The notes under the pieces are model-generated. The model worked only from the letters and a program-made list of their open reading frames with translations. It made no database searches and was not told the DNA's origin. A stretch of DNA of 64,000 nucleotides from Mycobacterium sp. 852013-51886_SCH5428379 (lineage in GTDB: Bacteria; Actinomycetota; Actinomycetes; Mycobacteriales; Mycobacteriaceae): positions 62,001 through 126,000 of the forward strand of contig NZ_LZSU01000030.1 of the NCBI RefSeq assembly GCF_001665575.1, read 5' to 3'. The position numbers were made by a program, and so were the translations under genes. Positions 56,517-64,000 of the stretch are shown piece after piece. Every line of letters begins with the position of its first letter. Positions within the stretch are counted from its first letter, which is position 1.

Positions 56517-57293
56517 ATGGCCACCGCCGAGCATCTGGTCGCCGAGCTCCGGGACGAGAGCGACGACCTCGACGCGCTGATCGCCGATCTCGAGGCATCG
56601 CAGTGGTCGACGCCGACCCCGGCGCCCGGCTGGACGATCGCCCACCAGATCGCGCACCTGCTGTGGACCGACCGCGTTGCGCTGCTGTCGGCCACCGACG
56701 AGGCCGGTTTCAACGTCGTGCTCGGCGACGCCGCGCTGGACCCGACCGGCTTCGTCGACCGCGCGGCCGAGGAGCTCGCCACGACCCCGCCCCACGAACT
56801 GCTCGCCGATTGGCGCCGCACCCGCGCGCAGTTGCACGACGCCCTGCTCGGGGTGACCCCGGGCCGAAAGCTGCCGTGGTTCGGCCCCCCGATGAGCGCG
56901 GCGTCGATGGCCACCGCACGGCTGATGGAGACGTGGGCACACGGCCTCGACGTCGCCGACGCGCTGGGCGTCCGCCGCCCCGCCACCGACCGTCTGCGGT
57001 CGATCGCGCACATCGGTGTCCGCACCCGGGACTTCGCGTTCGCCGTGCACGGGCTGACTCCGCCGGCGGAGACGTTTCACGTGGAACTGACCGCTCCGGA
57101 CGGATCGACGTGGTCGTGGGGGCCCGACGACGCCGCGCAGCGCGTCACCGGATCGGCCGAGGACTTCTGCCTGCTGGTGACACAACGTCGTCCGCACGGC
57201 GAGCTCGCGGTGACCGCGCAGGGCGCCGACGCCGAGACGTGGCTGACGATCGCGCAGGCGTTCGCCGGCCCACCCGGCGCCGGGCGCGACTAG
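56517..57293 (+). CDS. DinB/maleylpyruvate isomerase-like protein (TIGR03084 type, Rv0036c homologue)
   Basis: 258 residues. The N-terminal DinB_2-like four-helix bundle has the metal-site histidine region [16 protein letters not shown] (about 40-55) and later [15 protein letters not shown]. The C-terminal SCP2-like part follows. Mycothiol-dependent enzymes share this fold; the exact reaction is unknown. It starts 10 bp after the transporter gene, so the two are probably cotranscribed. Confidence 0.88.
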   Translation: MATAEHLVAELRDESDDLDALIADLEASQWSTPTPAPGWTIAHQIAHLLWTDRVALLSATDEAGFNVVLGDAALDPTGFVDRAAEELATTPPHELLADWRRTRAQLHDALLGVTPGRKLPWFGPPMSAASMATARLMETWAHGLDVADALGVRRPATDRLRSIAHIGVRTRDFAFAVHGLTPPAETFHVELTAPDGSTWSWGPDDAAQRVTGSAEDFCLLVTQRRPHGELAVTAQGADAETWLTIAQAFAGPPGAGRD

Positions 57294-58558
57294 CCTCTGC
57301 CGTTGCCGCTGTTGCCTTTCGGGCCGTGCCCGTTCCCGTTCCCGTTGCCGTTGCCGCCCTTGTTGCCGTTTCCGGGAGCCTTCTTCGGTCCGGCCTGCTG
57401 AGCCGGCGCCGGGGGCGCCACGACCGCCGGTTGCTGGATCGCCGGGGCGACGGTGGGCGGCGGAGCCACCGGAGGCGGCGGCGTGGGGGTTGGCGTTTGC
57501 GGTGGTGGTGGCGGCGGGACCGGCACCGGGGTGCTCGTGCTCACCGGCTCCGGTGGTGGTGTCGGCGGCGAGAAGGGTCCGGTGGACAGCGCCATCACCG
57601 CGAACGCGAACGCCACCAGCACCCCCGCGGCGGCCAGCACCGGCCGGGCACGCCGCCGTCGTCGGGCCGGCTGCACGGTGGCGAAGGTCTGGGTGGGGGT
57701 GGGCAGCACCGGGACGGGCAGAGCGTCGGTGACGGCGACGAGCTCCCCGGGGTCCGCCCTGAGAGCGGCCCGCATGTCGGCGGCACTGGCGAAGCGCCGC
57801 GCGGGGTCGTGGGCCATCGCCCGGTCGACGATCGCGGCGAGCGCAGCGTCCTGGACGGCGCGGGTGGCGGACAGCGGAACGGGCGGGTCGTCGATGATGG
57901 CACGGGCCAGGGTGACCGGGTTGTCGTGCGGGAACGCCGGTCGTCCGAGCAGCGCCTCGTAAGCGATCACACCCACGGCGTAGAGGTCGTCGGCCACCGA
58001 GGCCGGCGTGCCGGTGATGCGCTCGGGACTCATGTAGGCGATGGTGCCGACGAGCTGGCCGGTGAGGGTGTGCGCGGCGCCCCCGGTCTTCGCGATGCCG
58101 AAGTCGGCGACCTTCAGGCGGTCCCCGCCCTGGGTCACCAGGATGTTGCTCGGCTTGATGTCGCGGTGCAGCACCCCCGCCGCGTGCGCGACCTCGAGGG
58201 CCGCGAGCACCTCGTCGATCATCGTGCGGACCTGGTCCGGCCGCATCGGCCCGACGGCCAGCACGTCAGCCAGGGTGCGGCCGGGCAGCCGCTCCATCAC
58301 GATGAACGGCGTTCCGTCCTGGTCGCCGAAATCGTGGACGGCCACCACGTTGGGGTGGTTCAGCCGCGCCGCGGACCGCGCTTCCACCTCGAACCGGGCC
58401 ACGACGTCGGCCTGCGACCGCAACCCCGGGTGCAGCAGCTTCACCGCGACCGGGCGGTCCAGACGCGTATCCCAGCCGTCGCGGACCTCGGCCATACCGC
58501 CGCAACCCAGGACGTCACGTAACTCGTAACGCCCGGCGAGGAGCTCGCGGTCGGACAC
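57290..58558 (-). CDS. Transmembrane Ser/Thr protein kinase (PknB-type) with low-complexity extracellular tail
   Basis: 422 residues from the GTG at 58558. The kinase domain (about 10-265) has the glycine loop LGCGGMAEV, Lys in VAVKLL, catalytic [11 protein letters not shown] and GTIAYMSPE, so it should be active. A basic stretch leads to one membrane helix (about 300-318). The outside tail has no PASTA domain: it is polyproline, then a run of Gly-Asn repeats ending GNSGNGRG. Such a tail could contact the cell wall, but no ligand is known. Its place between Rv0036c and Rv3906c homologues differs from M. tuberculosis. Confidence 0.93.
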   Translation of the reverse strand: MSDRELLAGRYELRDVLGCGGMAEVRDGWDTRLDRPVAVKLLHPGLRSQADVVARFEVEARSAARLNHPNVVAVHDFGDQDGTPFIVMERLPGRTLADVLAVGPMRPDQVRTMIDEVLAALEVAHAAGVLHRDIKPSNILVTQGGDRLKVADFGIAKTGGAAHTLTGQLVGTIAYMSPERITGTPASVADDLYAVGVIAYEALLGRPAFPHDNPVTLARAIIDDPPVPLSATRAVQDAALAAIVDRAMAHDPARRFASAADMRAALRADPGELVAVTDALPVPVLPTPTQTFATVQPARRRRRARPVLAAAGVLVAFAFAVMALSTGPFSPPTPPPEPVSTSTPVPVPPPPPPQTPTPTPPPPVAPPPTVAPAIQQPAVVAPPAPAQQAGPKKAPGNGNKGGNGNGNGNGHGPKGNSGNGRG

Positions 58559-58596
58559 ACCCCCCGCGTAGCCCGGCTGACGGTCGGGTAAACGCG

Positions 58597-59094
58597 TCAG
58601 AGCCCGGCAGCGGCATCGGCCCGGCCGTCGCCGTCGGAGTCCGTCAACCGCTGGTCCCAGCGTCCGTCGGCGTCGACGTCCACCCACACGGTCTCGCCGC
58701 CGTCCACCCGGTCGGCCGACCCGTCGCCGTCGGCGTCGATCAGCCGATCGTCGGTCTGCCCGTCACCGTCGAAGTCGACCGGCGATCGCGACGTCTGCTC
58801 CGTGCCGTCGAGGTCCAGCCAGCGCAACGGTCCGCCGCGGTCCGCGCGCACCAGCCAGGTGCCCGCCCCGTCGTCGGTGAAGTACGCCTCGGGAGCGCCG
58901 TCGTCATCGGCGTCGAGGACCGCGTGCTCGGCGAGGCCGTCGCCGTCGAGGTCGGCCATCGCGTCGTCGATGCGGCCGTCACCGTCGAAGTCGAGACCGA
59001 CGGCGTCGAACACCCCGTCGCCGTCGATGTCCAGATCCGGATCCGCCGACCACATGGTGGCCGATCCGTCAGCGTCGCCCAGGCAGTAGTCCAT
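58597..59094 (-). CDS. Aspartate-rich calcium-binding repeat protein (Rv3906c homologue)
   Basis: 165 residues, extremely acidic. DxDGDG-type loops (DIDGDGVFD, DFDGDGRID, DLDGDGLAE, DADGDGSAD, DSDGDGRAD) repeat about every 12-30 residues, as in thrombospondin type 3 or EF-hand-like calcium repeats. There is no signal peptide. It lies next to pcnA as in M. tuberculosis, where the homologue has been annotated as pullulanase-like; no catalytic domain is present. Confidence 0.85.
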   Translation of the reverse strand: MDYCLGDADGSATMWSADPDLDIDGDGVFDAVGLDFDGDGRIDDAMADLDGDGLAEHAVLDADDDGAPEAYFTDDGAGTWLVRADRGGPLRWLDLDGTEQTSRSPVDFDGDGQTDDRLIDADGDGSADRVDGGETVWVDVDADGRWDQRLTDSDGDGRADAAAGL

Positions 59095-59112
59095 GTCTGG
59101 TCAGACGCAGCG

Positions 59113-60597
59113 TCAGCTCCTGGCGTTCCACCACGCCAGCAGTTCGGCCACCGCCTCGTCGTGGGACAGCGGGCCGCGGTCCAGGCGCAGCTCCTTGAGG
59201 TACTTCCACGCCTCCCCCACCTGCGGGCCGGCGGGGATCCCGAGCAGCGACATGATCTCGTTGCCGTCGAGGTCCGGCCGCACCCGCTGCAGATCCTCCT
59301 TGGCGGCCAGCTCCGCGATGCGCTGCTCGAGGTCGTCGTAGTTGGCCTGCAACCGAGCCGCCCGCCGCTTGTTGCGGGTCGTGCAGTCGGCGCGAACCAG
59401 CTTGTGCAGCCGACCCAGCAGGGGGCCGGCATCAGTGACGTAGCGGCGCACCGCGGAGTCGGTCCACTTACCCGTCCCGCGGTCGTCGGCGTAGCCGTGG
59501 AATCGCAAATGCAGGTAGACCAGCTGCGACACGTCGTCGACCATCTGCTTGGAGTACTTCAGCGCCCGCATCCGCTTGCGGGCCATCTTCGCGCCGACCA
59601 CCTCGTGGTGGTGAAAGCTCACGCCGCCGTCGGGTTCGTGGCGCCGGGTCGGCGGTTTGCCGATGTCGTGCAGCAGCGCCGCCCAGCGCAGCACCAGGTC
59701 GGGGCCGCCCTCATCCCCCGAGTCGCTCCGCTCCTGCCCCCTGGGACCCTCCAGATCGATCGCCTGCCGCAGCACCGTCAGCGAATGCTGGTAGACGTCC
59801 TTGTGCTGGTGGTGTTCGTCGATCGCCATCCGCATCGCCCCGACCTCCGGCAGCACCACCTCACCCAGACCGGTCGCGACCAGCAGCTCGATCCCGGCCA
59901 CCGGATCGGCGCCCAAGAGCAACTTGTCCAGTTCGGCGGCCACGCGTTCGGCGGTGATCCGGCCCAGCTGCGGGGCCATCTCGGTCATCGCGGTCAGCAC
60001 CCGGGGTGTGACGGAGAAGCGCAGCTGCGAGACGAACCGCGCCGCGCGCAACATCCGCAGGGGATCGTCGCCGAAGGACACCTCCGGCGCCGACGGGGTG
60101 TCGAGCACCCGGTCGCGCAGCGCGGTCAACCCGCCGAGCGGGTCGAGGAACTCCCCCGGCCCGTCGGCGGTGACCCGCACCGCCATCGCGTTGACCGTGA
60201 AGTCCCGGCGCACCAGATCGTCGTCGAGCCGATCGCCGAACCGCACCTGCGGATTGCGCGACACCTGATCGTAGGAATCGGCGCGGAACGTGGTGATCTC
60301 GAGCCGGTCCTGCTTCTTGCCGACGCCGAGCGTGCCGAACTCGATGCCGGTGTCCCACAGCGCGTCCGCCCACGGCCGCAGGAACTTCTGCATCTGCTCG
60401 GGCCGGGCGTCGGTGGTGAAGTCCAGATCGGTGCCCAGCCGGCCGAGGAACGCGTCGCGCACACTGCCCCCGACGAGGTACAGCTCGTGGCCCGCACTGG
60501 CGAAGACCGAACCCAGATCACGAAGGACGTCGCCGTGCCGGTTCAGCGCCACCGCGGCACGGGCGAGCAGCTCAGCGTCGGCGATCTCGTCAGGCAC
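59113..60597 (-). CDS. pcnA: CCA tRNA nucleotidyltransferase / poly(A) polymerase family protein
   Basis: Adds or repairs the 3' CCA of tRNA. 494 residues from the GTG at 60597. The nucleotidyltransferase head has LVGGSVRDAFLGR and TDLDFTTDA (catalytic Asp pair), the motif RRDFTVNAMA and the RMLRAARF block. The HD domain follows (WAALLHDIGKP). A stretch in front of it (GPRGQERSDSGDEGGP) looks like an insertion and is encoded by the same short repeat as in leuS. Confidence 0.95.
   Translation of the reverse strand: MPDEIADAELLARAAVALNRHGDVLRDLGSVFASAGHELYLVGGSVRDAFLGRLGTDLDFTTDARPEQMQKFLRPWADALWDTGIEFGTLGVGKKQDRLEITTFRADSYDQVSRNPQVRFGDRLDDDLVRRDFTVNAMAVRVTADGPGEFLDPLGGLTALRDRVLDTPSAPEVSFGDDPLRMLRAARFVSQLRFSVTPRVLTAMTEMAPQLGRITAERVAAELDKLLLGADPVAGIELLVATGLGEVVLPEVGAMRMAIDEHHQHKDVYQHSLTVLRQAIDLEGPRGQERSDSGDEGGPDLVLRWAALLHDIGKPPTRRHEPDGGVSFHHHEVVGAKMARKRMRALKYSKQMVDDVSQLVYLHLRFHGYADDRGTGKWTDSAVRRYVTDAGPLLGRLHKLVRADCTTRNKRRAARLQANYDDLEQRIAELAAKEDLQRVRPDLDGNEIMSLLGIPAGPQVGEAWKYLKELRLDRGPLSHDEAVAELLAWWNARS
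59711..59741 (-). repeat. Short intragenic repeat, copy 2 (in pcnA)
   Basis: On the coding strand GGCAGGAGCGGAGCGACTCG continues as GGGGATGA. It matches 51629-51659 except for a C/T change and one extra G, and sits where the protein appears to have an insert before the HD domain. Confidence 0.6.
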
Positions 60598-60675
60598 GTT
60601 CGTAGAGGGTAACGGTCCGGCTGCGACCGGCGAGTGTCGCCAGAGGGAAACAGCGTGGCAGCTACTATCGCTTGG

Positions 60676-61452
60676 GTGTCGGAAGGCGATCAGCCCAAAC
60701 CACGACGCCGCCGTGGGCGACGTCGGGGCCGACGCGCGGCCGGACCCCCGCAGGGCGCTGCCGACACCCCCGCACCGAGCCCGTCCGAGTCCGCAAACGA
60801 CGACCGGCCGCGCCGCGCCAAACCGTCCGACCAGGTCGGCAAGGACCGGCCCCGCCGACCACCGGAGCGGCTGCGCACCGTGCACGAGACCTCTGCGGGC
60901 GGGCTGGTCATCGACGGCCTCGACGGCCCCAAGGACGGTCAGGTCGCGGCGCTGATCGGGCGCATCGACCGCCGCGGCCGCATGCTCTGGTCGCTGCCCA
61001 AGGGCCACATCGAGATGGGTGAGACCGCCGAGCAGACCGCGGTCCGGGAGGTCGCCGAGGAAACCGGGGTGCGCGGCGACGTGCTCGCGGCGCTCGGCAG
61101 CATCGACTACTGGTTCGTCACCGAGGGCCGCCGCGTTCACAAGACCGTGCACCACTATCTGATGCGCTTCCTCGGCGGCGAACTGTCCGACGAGGACGTC
61201 GAGGTGACCGAGGTGGCGTGGGTGCCGCTCCACGAGCTGCCCAAACGCCTGGCCTACGCCGACGAGCGCCGCCTCGCCGAGGTCGCCGACGAGCTGATCG
61301 ACAAACTTCACGCCGACGGCCCCGCCGCGCTGCCGCCGCTGCCCCGCACCGCCCCACGGCGGCGCCCCCAGACTCATTCGCACACCCGCAACCGGCGTCG
61401 CGACGACAGCTCGCAGGGCCGGCGGACGAACGGATGCGGACAAGGCCCGTGA
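60676..61452 (+). CDS. mutT4: Nudix hydrolase (MutT4, Rv3908 homologue)
   Basis: 258 residues. I chose the GTG at 60676, which is 8 bp after TACTAT and likely leaderless; GTG 60655 is possible. The Nudix box [23 protein letters not shown] is complete (about residues 113-135). N- and C-terminal tails are Arg-rich. Divergent from pcnA; the next gene overlaps by 4 bases. Confidence 0.93.
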   Translation: MSEGDQPKPRRRRGRRRGRRAAGPPQGAADTPAPSPSESANDDRPRRAKPSDQVGKDRPRRPPERLRTVHETSAGGLVIDGLDGPKDGQVAALIGRIDRRGRMLWSLPKGHIEMGETAEQTAVREVAEETGVRGDVLAALGSIDYWFVTEGRRVHKTVHHYLMRFLGGELSDEDVEVTEVAWVPLHELPKRLAYADERRLAEVADELIDKLHADGPAALPPLPRTAPRRRPQTHSHTRNRRRDDSSQGRRTNGCGQGP

Positions 61453-63884
61453 GGACCGCCCCGGCCGCCGACGCGCGCTCGGCGGCGGTGCTCGCGCGCC
61501 TGATCGCCGCCCTGGTCCTCCTGACGCTGTCCGTCGTCCCGGCCGCGCTCCCCCATGCCGCTGCTGCTGAACCCGGCGCCACCCCGTTCCTGAAACTGCG
61601 GGTCGACCGGATCACCCCCGAGCTCGTCACCACGACCAGCGAACCGACCGTCACCGTGAGCGGTGTGGTCCGCAACGTCGGGGACCGCACCGTGCGCGAC
61701 GTGGTGCTGCGGCTGGAGCACGCCGCTGCGGTCGACGCCTCCTCGGGGCTGCGCACCAACCTCACCGGTAACGTCGACCAGTTCGAGCCGGTTGCGCAAT
61801 TCATCACCGCCGCACCGGAACTCCCCCGAGGCGCCCAGGTGCCGTTCACGTTCACCTACCCGTTGCGCGCGCCGGGCGGACCGTCGCTCGGCATCACCGA
61901 ACCCGGCGTCTACCCCGTCCTGGTCAACGTCAACGGCACCCCGGACTACGGCGCGCCCGCCCGCCTCGACGACGCGCGGTTCCTGCTGCCGGTGCTCGGC
62001 GTGCCCCCGGAGGCCGGCACCGAGTCCGCGGCCGGCGCCCTGGCCTCGGTGGTGCCGCCAGATACGTCGAAACCGGTGGGGCTGACGGTGTTGTGGCCTC
62101 TGGCGGACCGTCCGCGGCTGGCGTCGGGACTGCCGGGCGGCACGTCACCGGTGCGGCTGATCGACGACGAACTCGCCCAGTCGCTGGCACCCGGCGGCCG
62201 CCTCGACACGCTGCTCGCGGCCGTCGACTTCGCGACCAGCCCGGCGGTGGATCCGCTCGGCGAGGTGAACCGGACGCTGTGTCTTGCGGTCGATCCCGAT
62301 CTGCTGGTGACGGTCAACGCGATGACCGCGGGTTACGTCGTCAACGACGGACCCGACGCCGGTCCGACCACGCCGACCCGGCCGGGCGCCGGTCGCGACG
62401 CCGCCATCGGCTGGCTCAGCCGCCTCAAGGCGCTCGCGCCGCGGATGTGCGTGGTGCCGACGACGTACGCCCAGGCCGATCTCGACGCGCTGCAGCGGAT
62501 CGGCGATCCCGGGCTGAGCGCGATCGCAACCACCGGCACCGCCGACATCGTCGACCGTATCCTCGGGGTGCCCGCCGTGCGGGGGGTGACGCTGCTCGGC
62601 GACGGACCGCTCACCAGGCCCGCGCTGCAACTGCTCTCGGCGCAGACGGCGACGGTCGCGATCGGCGCGGCGCCGCTGACCGCCCAGGATTCGAGCACCG
62701 GGCTCGGCGCATCCGCCGAGCTGAATCCGGTGCGCTACACCCCGCAGGTCGTCTCCGTACCGTTCGATCCGACGGTGGGCGCCGCCCTCGCCGCAGCGGG
62801 CGCGGATCCGTCCTCACCCACCTATCTCGACGCGTCGCTGGCGATCCCGCTGAACCAGGACTCCGCCATTGCGCGCCGCCAGAACGCGCTCGGCGCGCTG
62901 CTGTGGCGGGGCCTGCAACCCGACGCCGCGCCTCGCACCCAGGTCGTGATGCCGCCCCTGGTCTGGAATCTCGGACCCGAGGACGCGCGGTCGATCCTCA
63001 CCGCCGTCGGCACCGCGATCCGCAGCGGTCTGGCAGTGCCCAGGGCGCTGGCCGCGGTGGTGTCCGAATCCGCCGGCCTTCCGCCGCAGCCGGATGTGAC
63101 GTGGCCGCCCGCCGAGACCGGCAACCCGCGCAGCCGGATCGACGACGCCGTCATCGCCGGTGTCGCAGCCACCACCAGACGGCTGTGGGAGCTGACGTCC
63201 GCACTCGGCGTCGACGAACGCACCGGCCTGACCGGTACGCAGTACACCGCCCCGCTGCGCGAGGACATGCTGCGCGCGCTGAGCCAGTCGGTGCCGCCGA
63301 ATGCCCGCAACGGCCTCGCCCAGCAGCGGCTGTCGGTCGTGGCAGGAACCGTGGACGATCTGTTCGGCGCGGTCACCATCGTCAATCCGGGCGGGGCGTA
63401 CACGCTGGCCACCGAACGCAGTCCACTGCCGCTCGCGCTGCGCAACGACCTGCCGGTGCCGATCCGGGTGCGCCTGGACGTCGACGCGCCGCCGGGGATG
63501 ACCGTCGACGACATGGGTGAGATCGTGCTGCCGCCCGGCTTCCTGCCGCTGCGGGTGCCCATCGAGGTGCACTTCACCCAGCGCGTCGCCGTGGACGTGA
63601 CCCTGCGCACGGCCGACGGTCTGCCGCTCGGGGAACCCGTCCGGCTGTCGGTGCACTCCAACGCCTACGGCAAGGTGCTGTTCATCATCACTCTGAGTGC
63701 AGGTGCGGTACTGGTACTGCTGGCGGGCCGCCGGCTGTGGCACCGTTTCCGCGGCCAGCCCGACCGCGCGGACCTCGACCGGCCGCAGCGCGGGTACGGC
63801 GAACACCGGGCGCCGGATCCGCTGGACACCGCGATCCGGCATGCGCCATCGGACGAGCAGCGCACCGCGGGTGGGCAGTCGTGA
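61449..63884 (+). CDS. Secreted, membrane-anchored protein of the murJ operon (Rv3909 homologue)
   Basis: About 811 residues. The GTG at 61449 overlaps the mutT4 stop as GTGA; an ATG at 61434 is the alternative. Signal peptide (hydrophobic core about 15-38), a large extracytoplasmic region with NEW3/Ig-like start ([25 protein letters not shown]) and one membrane helix near the end ([18 protein letters not shown]) before a short cytoplasmic tail. Sits between mutT4 and mviN as in all mycobacteria, which suggests a cell-wall role; function unknown. Confidence 0.88.
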   Translation: MRTAPAADARSAAVLARLIAALVLLTLSVVPAALPHAAAAEPGATPFLKLRVDRITPELVTTTSEPTVTVSGVVRNVGDRTVRDVVLRLEHAAAVDASSGLRTNLTGNVDQFEPVAQFITAAPELPRGAQVPFTFTYPLRAPGGPSLGITEPGVYPVLVNVNGTPDYGAPARLDDARFLLPVLGVPPEAGTESAAGALASVVPPDTSKPVGLTVLWPLADRPRLASGLPGGTSPVRLIDDELAQSLAPGGRLDTLLAAVDFATSPAVDPLGEVNRTLCLAVDPDLLVTVNAMTAGYVVNDGPDAGPTTPTRPGAGRDAAIGWLSRLKALAPRMCVVPTTYAQADLDALQRIGDPGLSAIATTGTADIVDRILGVPAVRGVTLLGDGPLTRPALQLLSAQTATVAIGAAPLTAQDSSTGLGASAELNPVRYTPQVVSVPFDPTVGAALAAAGADPSSPTYLDASLAIPLNQDSAIARRQNALGALLWRGLQPDAAPRTQVVMPPLVWNLGPEDARSILTAVGTAIRSGLAVPRALAAVVSESAGLPPQPDVTWPPAETGNPRSRIDDAVIAGVAATTRRLWELTSALGVDERTGLTGTQYTAPLREDMLRALSQSVPPNARNGLAQQRLSVVAGTVDDLFGAVTIVNPGGAYTLATERSPLPLALRNDLPVPIRVRLDVDAPPGMTVDDMGEIVLPPGFLPLRVPIEVHFTQRVAVDVTLRTADGLPLGEPVRLSVHSNAYGKVLFIITLSAGAVLVLLAGRRLWHRFRGQPDRADLDRPQRGYGEHRAPDPLDTAIRHAPSDEQRTAGGQS

Positions 63885-64000
63885 GCACCACCGGGCAGTG
63901 GCCGGGGCCCCCGACCAATCCGCAGCCGGTCCAGCAGCCCTATCCCCCGCCGCGCCGCATCGCGTCCGGGGCACCGCCGCCGCCGCGCCGGATGCCGCCC
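63881..64000 (+). CDS. murJ: Start of MviN/MurJ lipid II flippase gene (3' truncated by window)
   Basis: The GTG at 63881 overlaps the previous stop as GTGA. Only 40 codons are visible, a Pro/Arg-rich cytoplasmic N-terminus (PPTNPQPVQQPYPPPRR). The assignment is by synteny with Rv3910, whose N-terminus is similar; the flippase domain lies beyond the window. Confidence 0.7.
   Translation, partial: MSTTGQWPGPPTNPQPVQQPYPPPRRIASGAPPPPRRMPP

Noticed and set aside
55148..57025. 625-codon minus-strand frame across the MFS and Rv0036c homologues
   Set aside because: Low-complexity Arg/His/Gln-rich translation typical of antisense frames in high-G+C DNA.

Overview
The window is mycobacterial chromosome, most likely a fast-growing Mycolicibacterium-type species. 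Coding density and G+C are high, GTG starts are common, and the gene order is the conserved block near the origin. Using M. tuberculosis names, that block reads: dnaB, rplI, rpsR, ssb, rpsF, Rv0052, Rv0051, ponA1, Rv0049, Rv0048c, Rv0047c (PadR), ino1, Rv0045c, Rv0044c, Rv0042c (MarR), leuS, mtc28, Rv0039c, Rv0038 (YqgE), Rv0037c, Rv0036c, Rv3906c, pcnA, mutT4, Rv3909 and the start of mviN. Species-specific blocks interrupt it.

Positions 1-9.3 kb hold metal-resistance and envelope cargo: a P1B-type metal ATPase (5' end outside the window), a DUF3703 protein, a lipoprotein L,D-transpeptidase, an NlpC/P60 peptidoglycan hydrolase, a small membrane protein, an OmpR-type two-component system, a Met/His-rich DUF305 lipoprotein and a BNR-repeat lipoprotein. 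Three promoters here share an 11-bp-periodic direct repeat like the CopR box of Corynebacterium, so I read the two-component system as copper-responsive (CopRS-like). Two other promoters share a CTACGTAG operator.

Positions 9.3-20.4 kb are a mobile island. It holds small unknown and XRE genes, then a complete Tn7-like transposition module (TniQ, TnsC, TnsB, a TnsA-like endonuclease and a second TniQ), then two accessory genes. One of these starts with an IF2_N-like domain and has an in-frame TGA. The island lies directly downstream of dnaB.

Positions 20.4-37 kb are core. DnaB carries a 276-residue class 3 intein in its P-loop, and DnaA-box-like sites lie upstream of the gene. The rpsF-ssb-rpsR-rplI cluster follows, then a BtuFCD-like transporter with a cobalamin riboswitch, Rv0052/Rv0051, ponA1, DUF5318, DUF1707, PadR, ino1 and an alpha/beta hydrolase.

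Positions 37-41.9 kb hold the most novel locus: a compact class I lanthipeptide cluster. It has a full-length LanB, a LanC and a 163-residue Cys/His-rich precursor with an FxLD leader motif behind a long N-terminal extension. No protease or transporter is encoded nearby.

Positions 42-64 kb hold a PhoX-like Tat lipoprotein, an F420-dependent oxidoreductase, a fused polar amino-acid ABC system, MarR, glucosylglycerate hydrolase, an SDR, leuS, mtc28 and the remaining core genes to the start of mviN. A short repeat is inserted in both leuS and pcnA. No rRNA, tRNA or CRISPR array was recognised.
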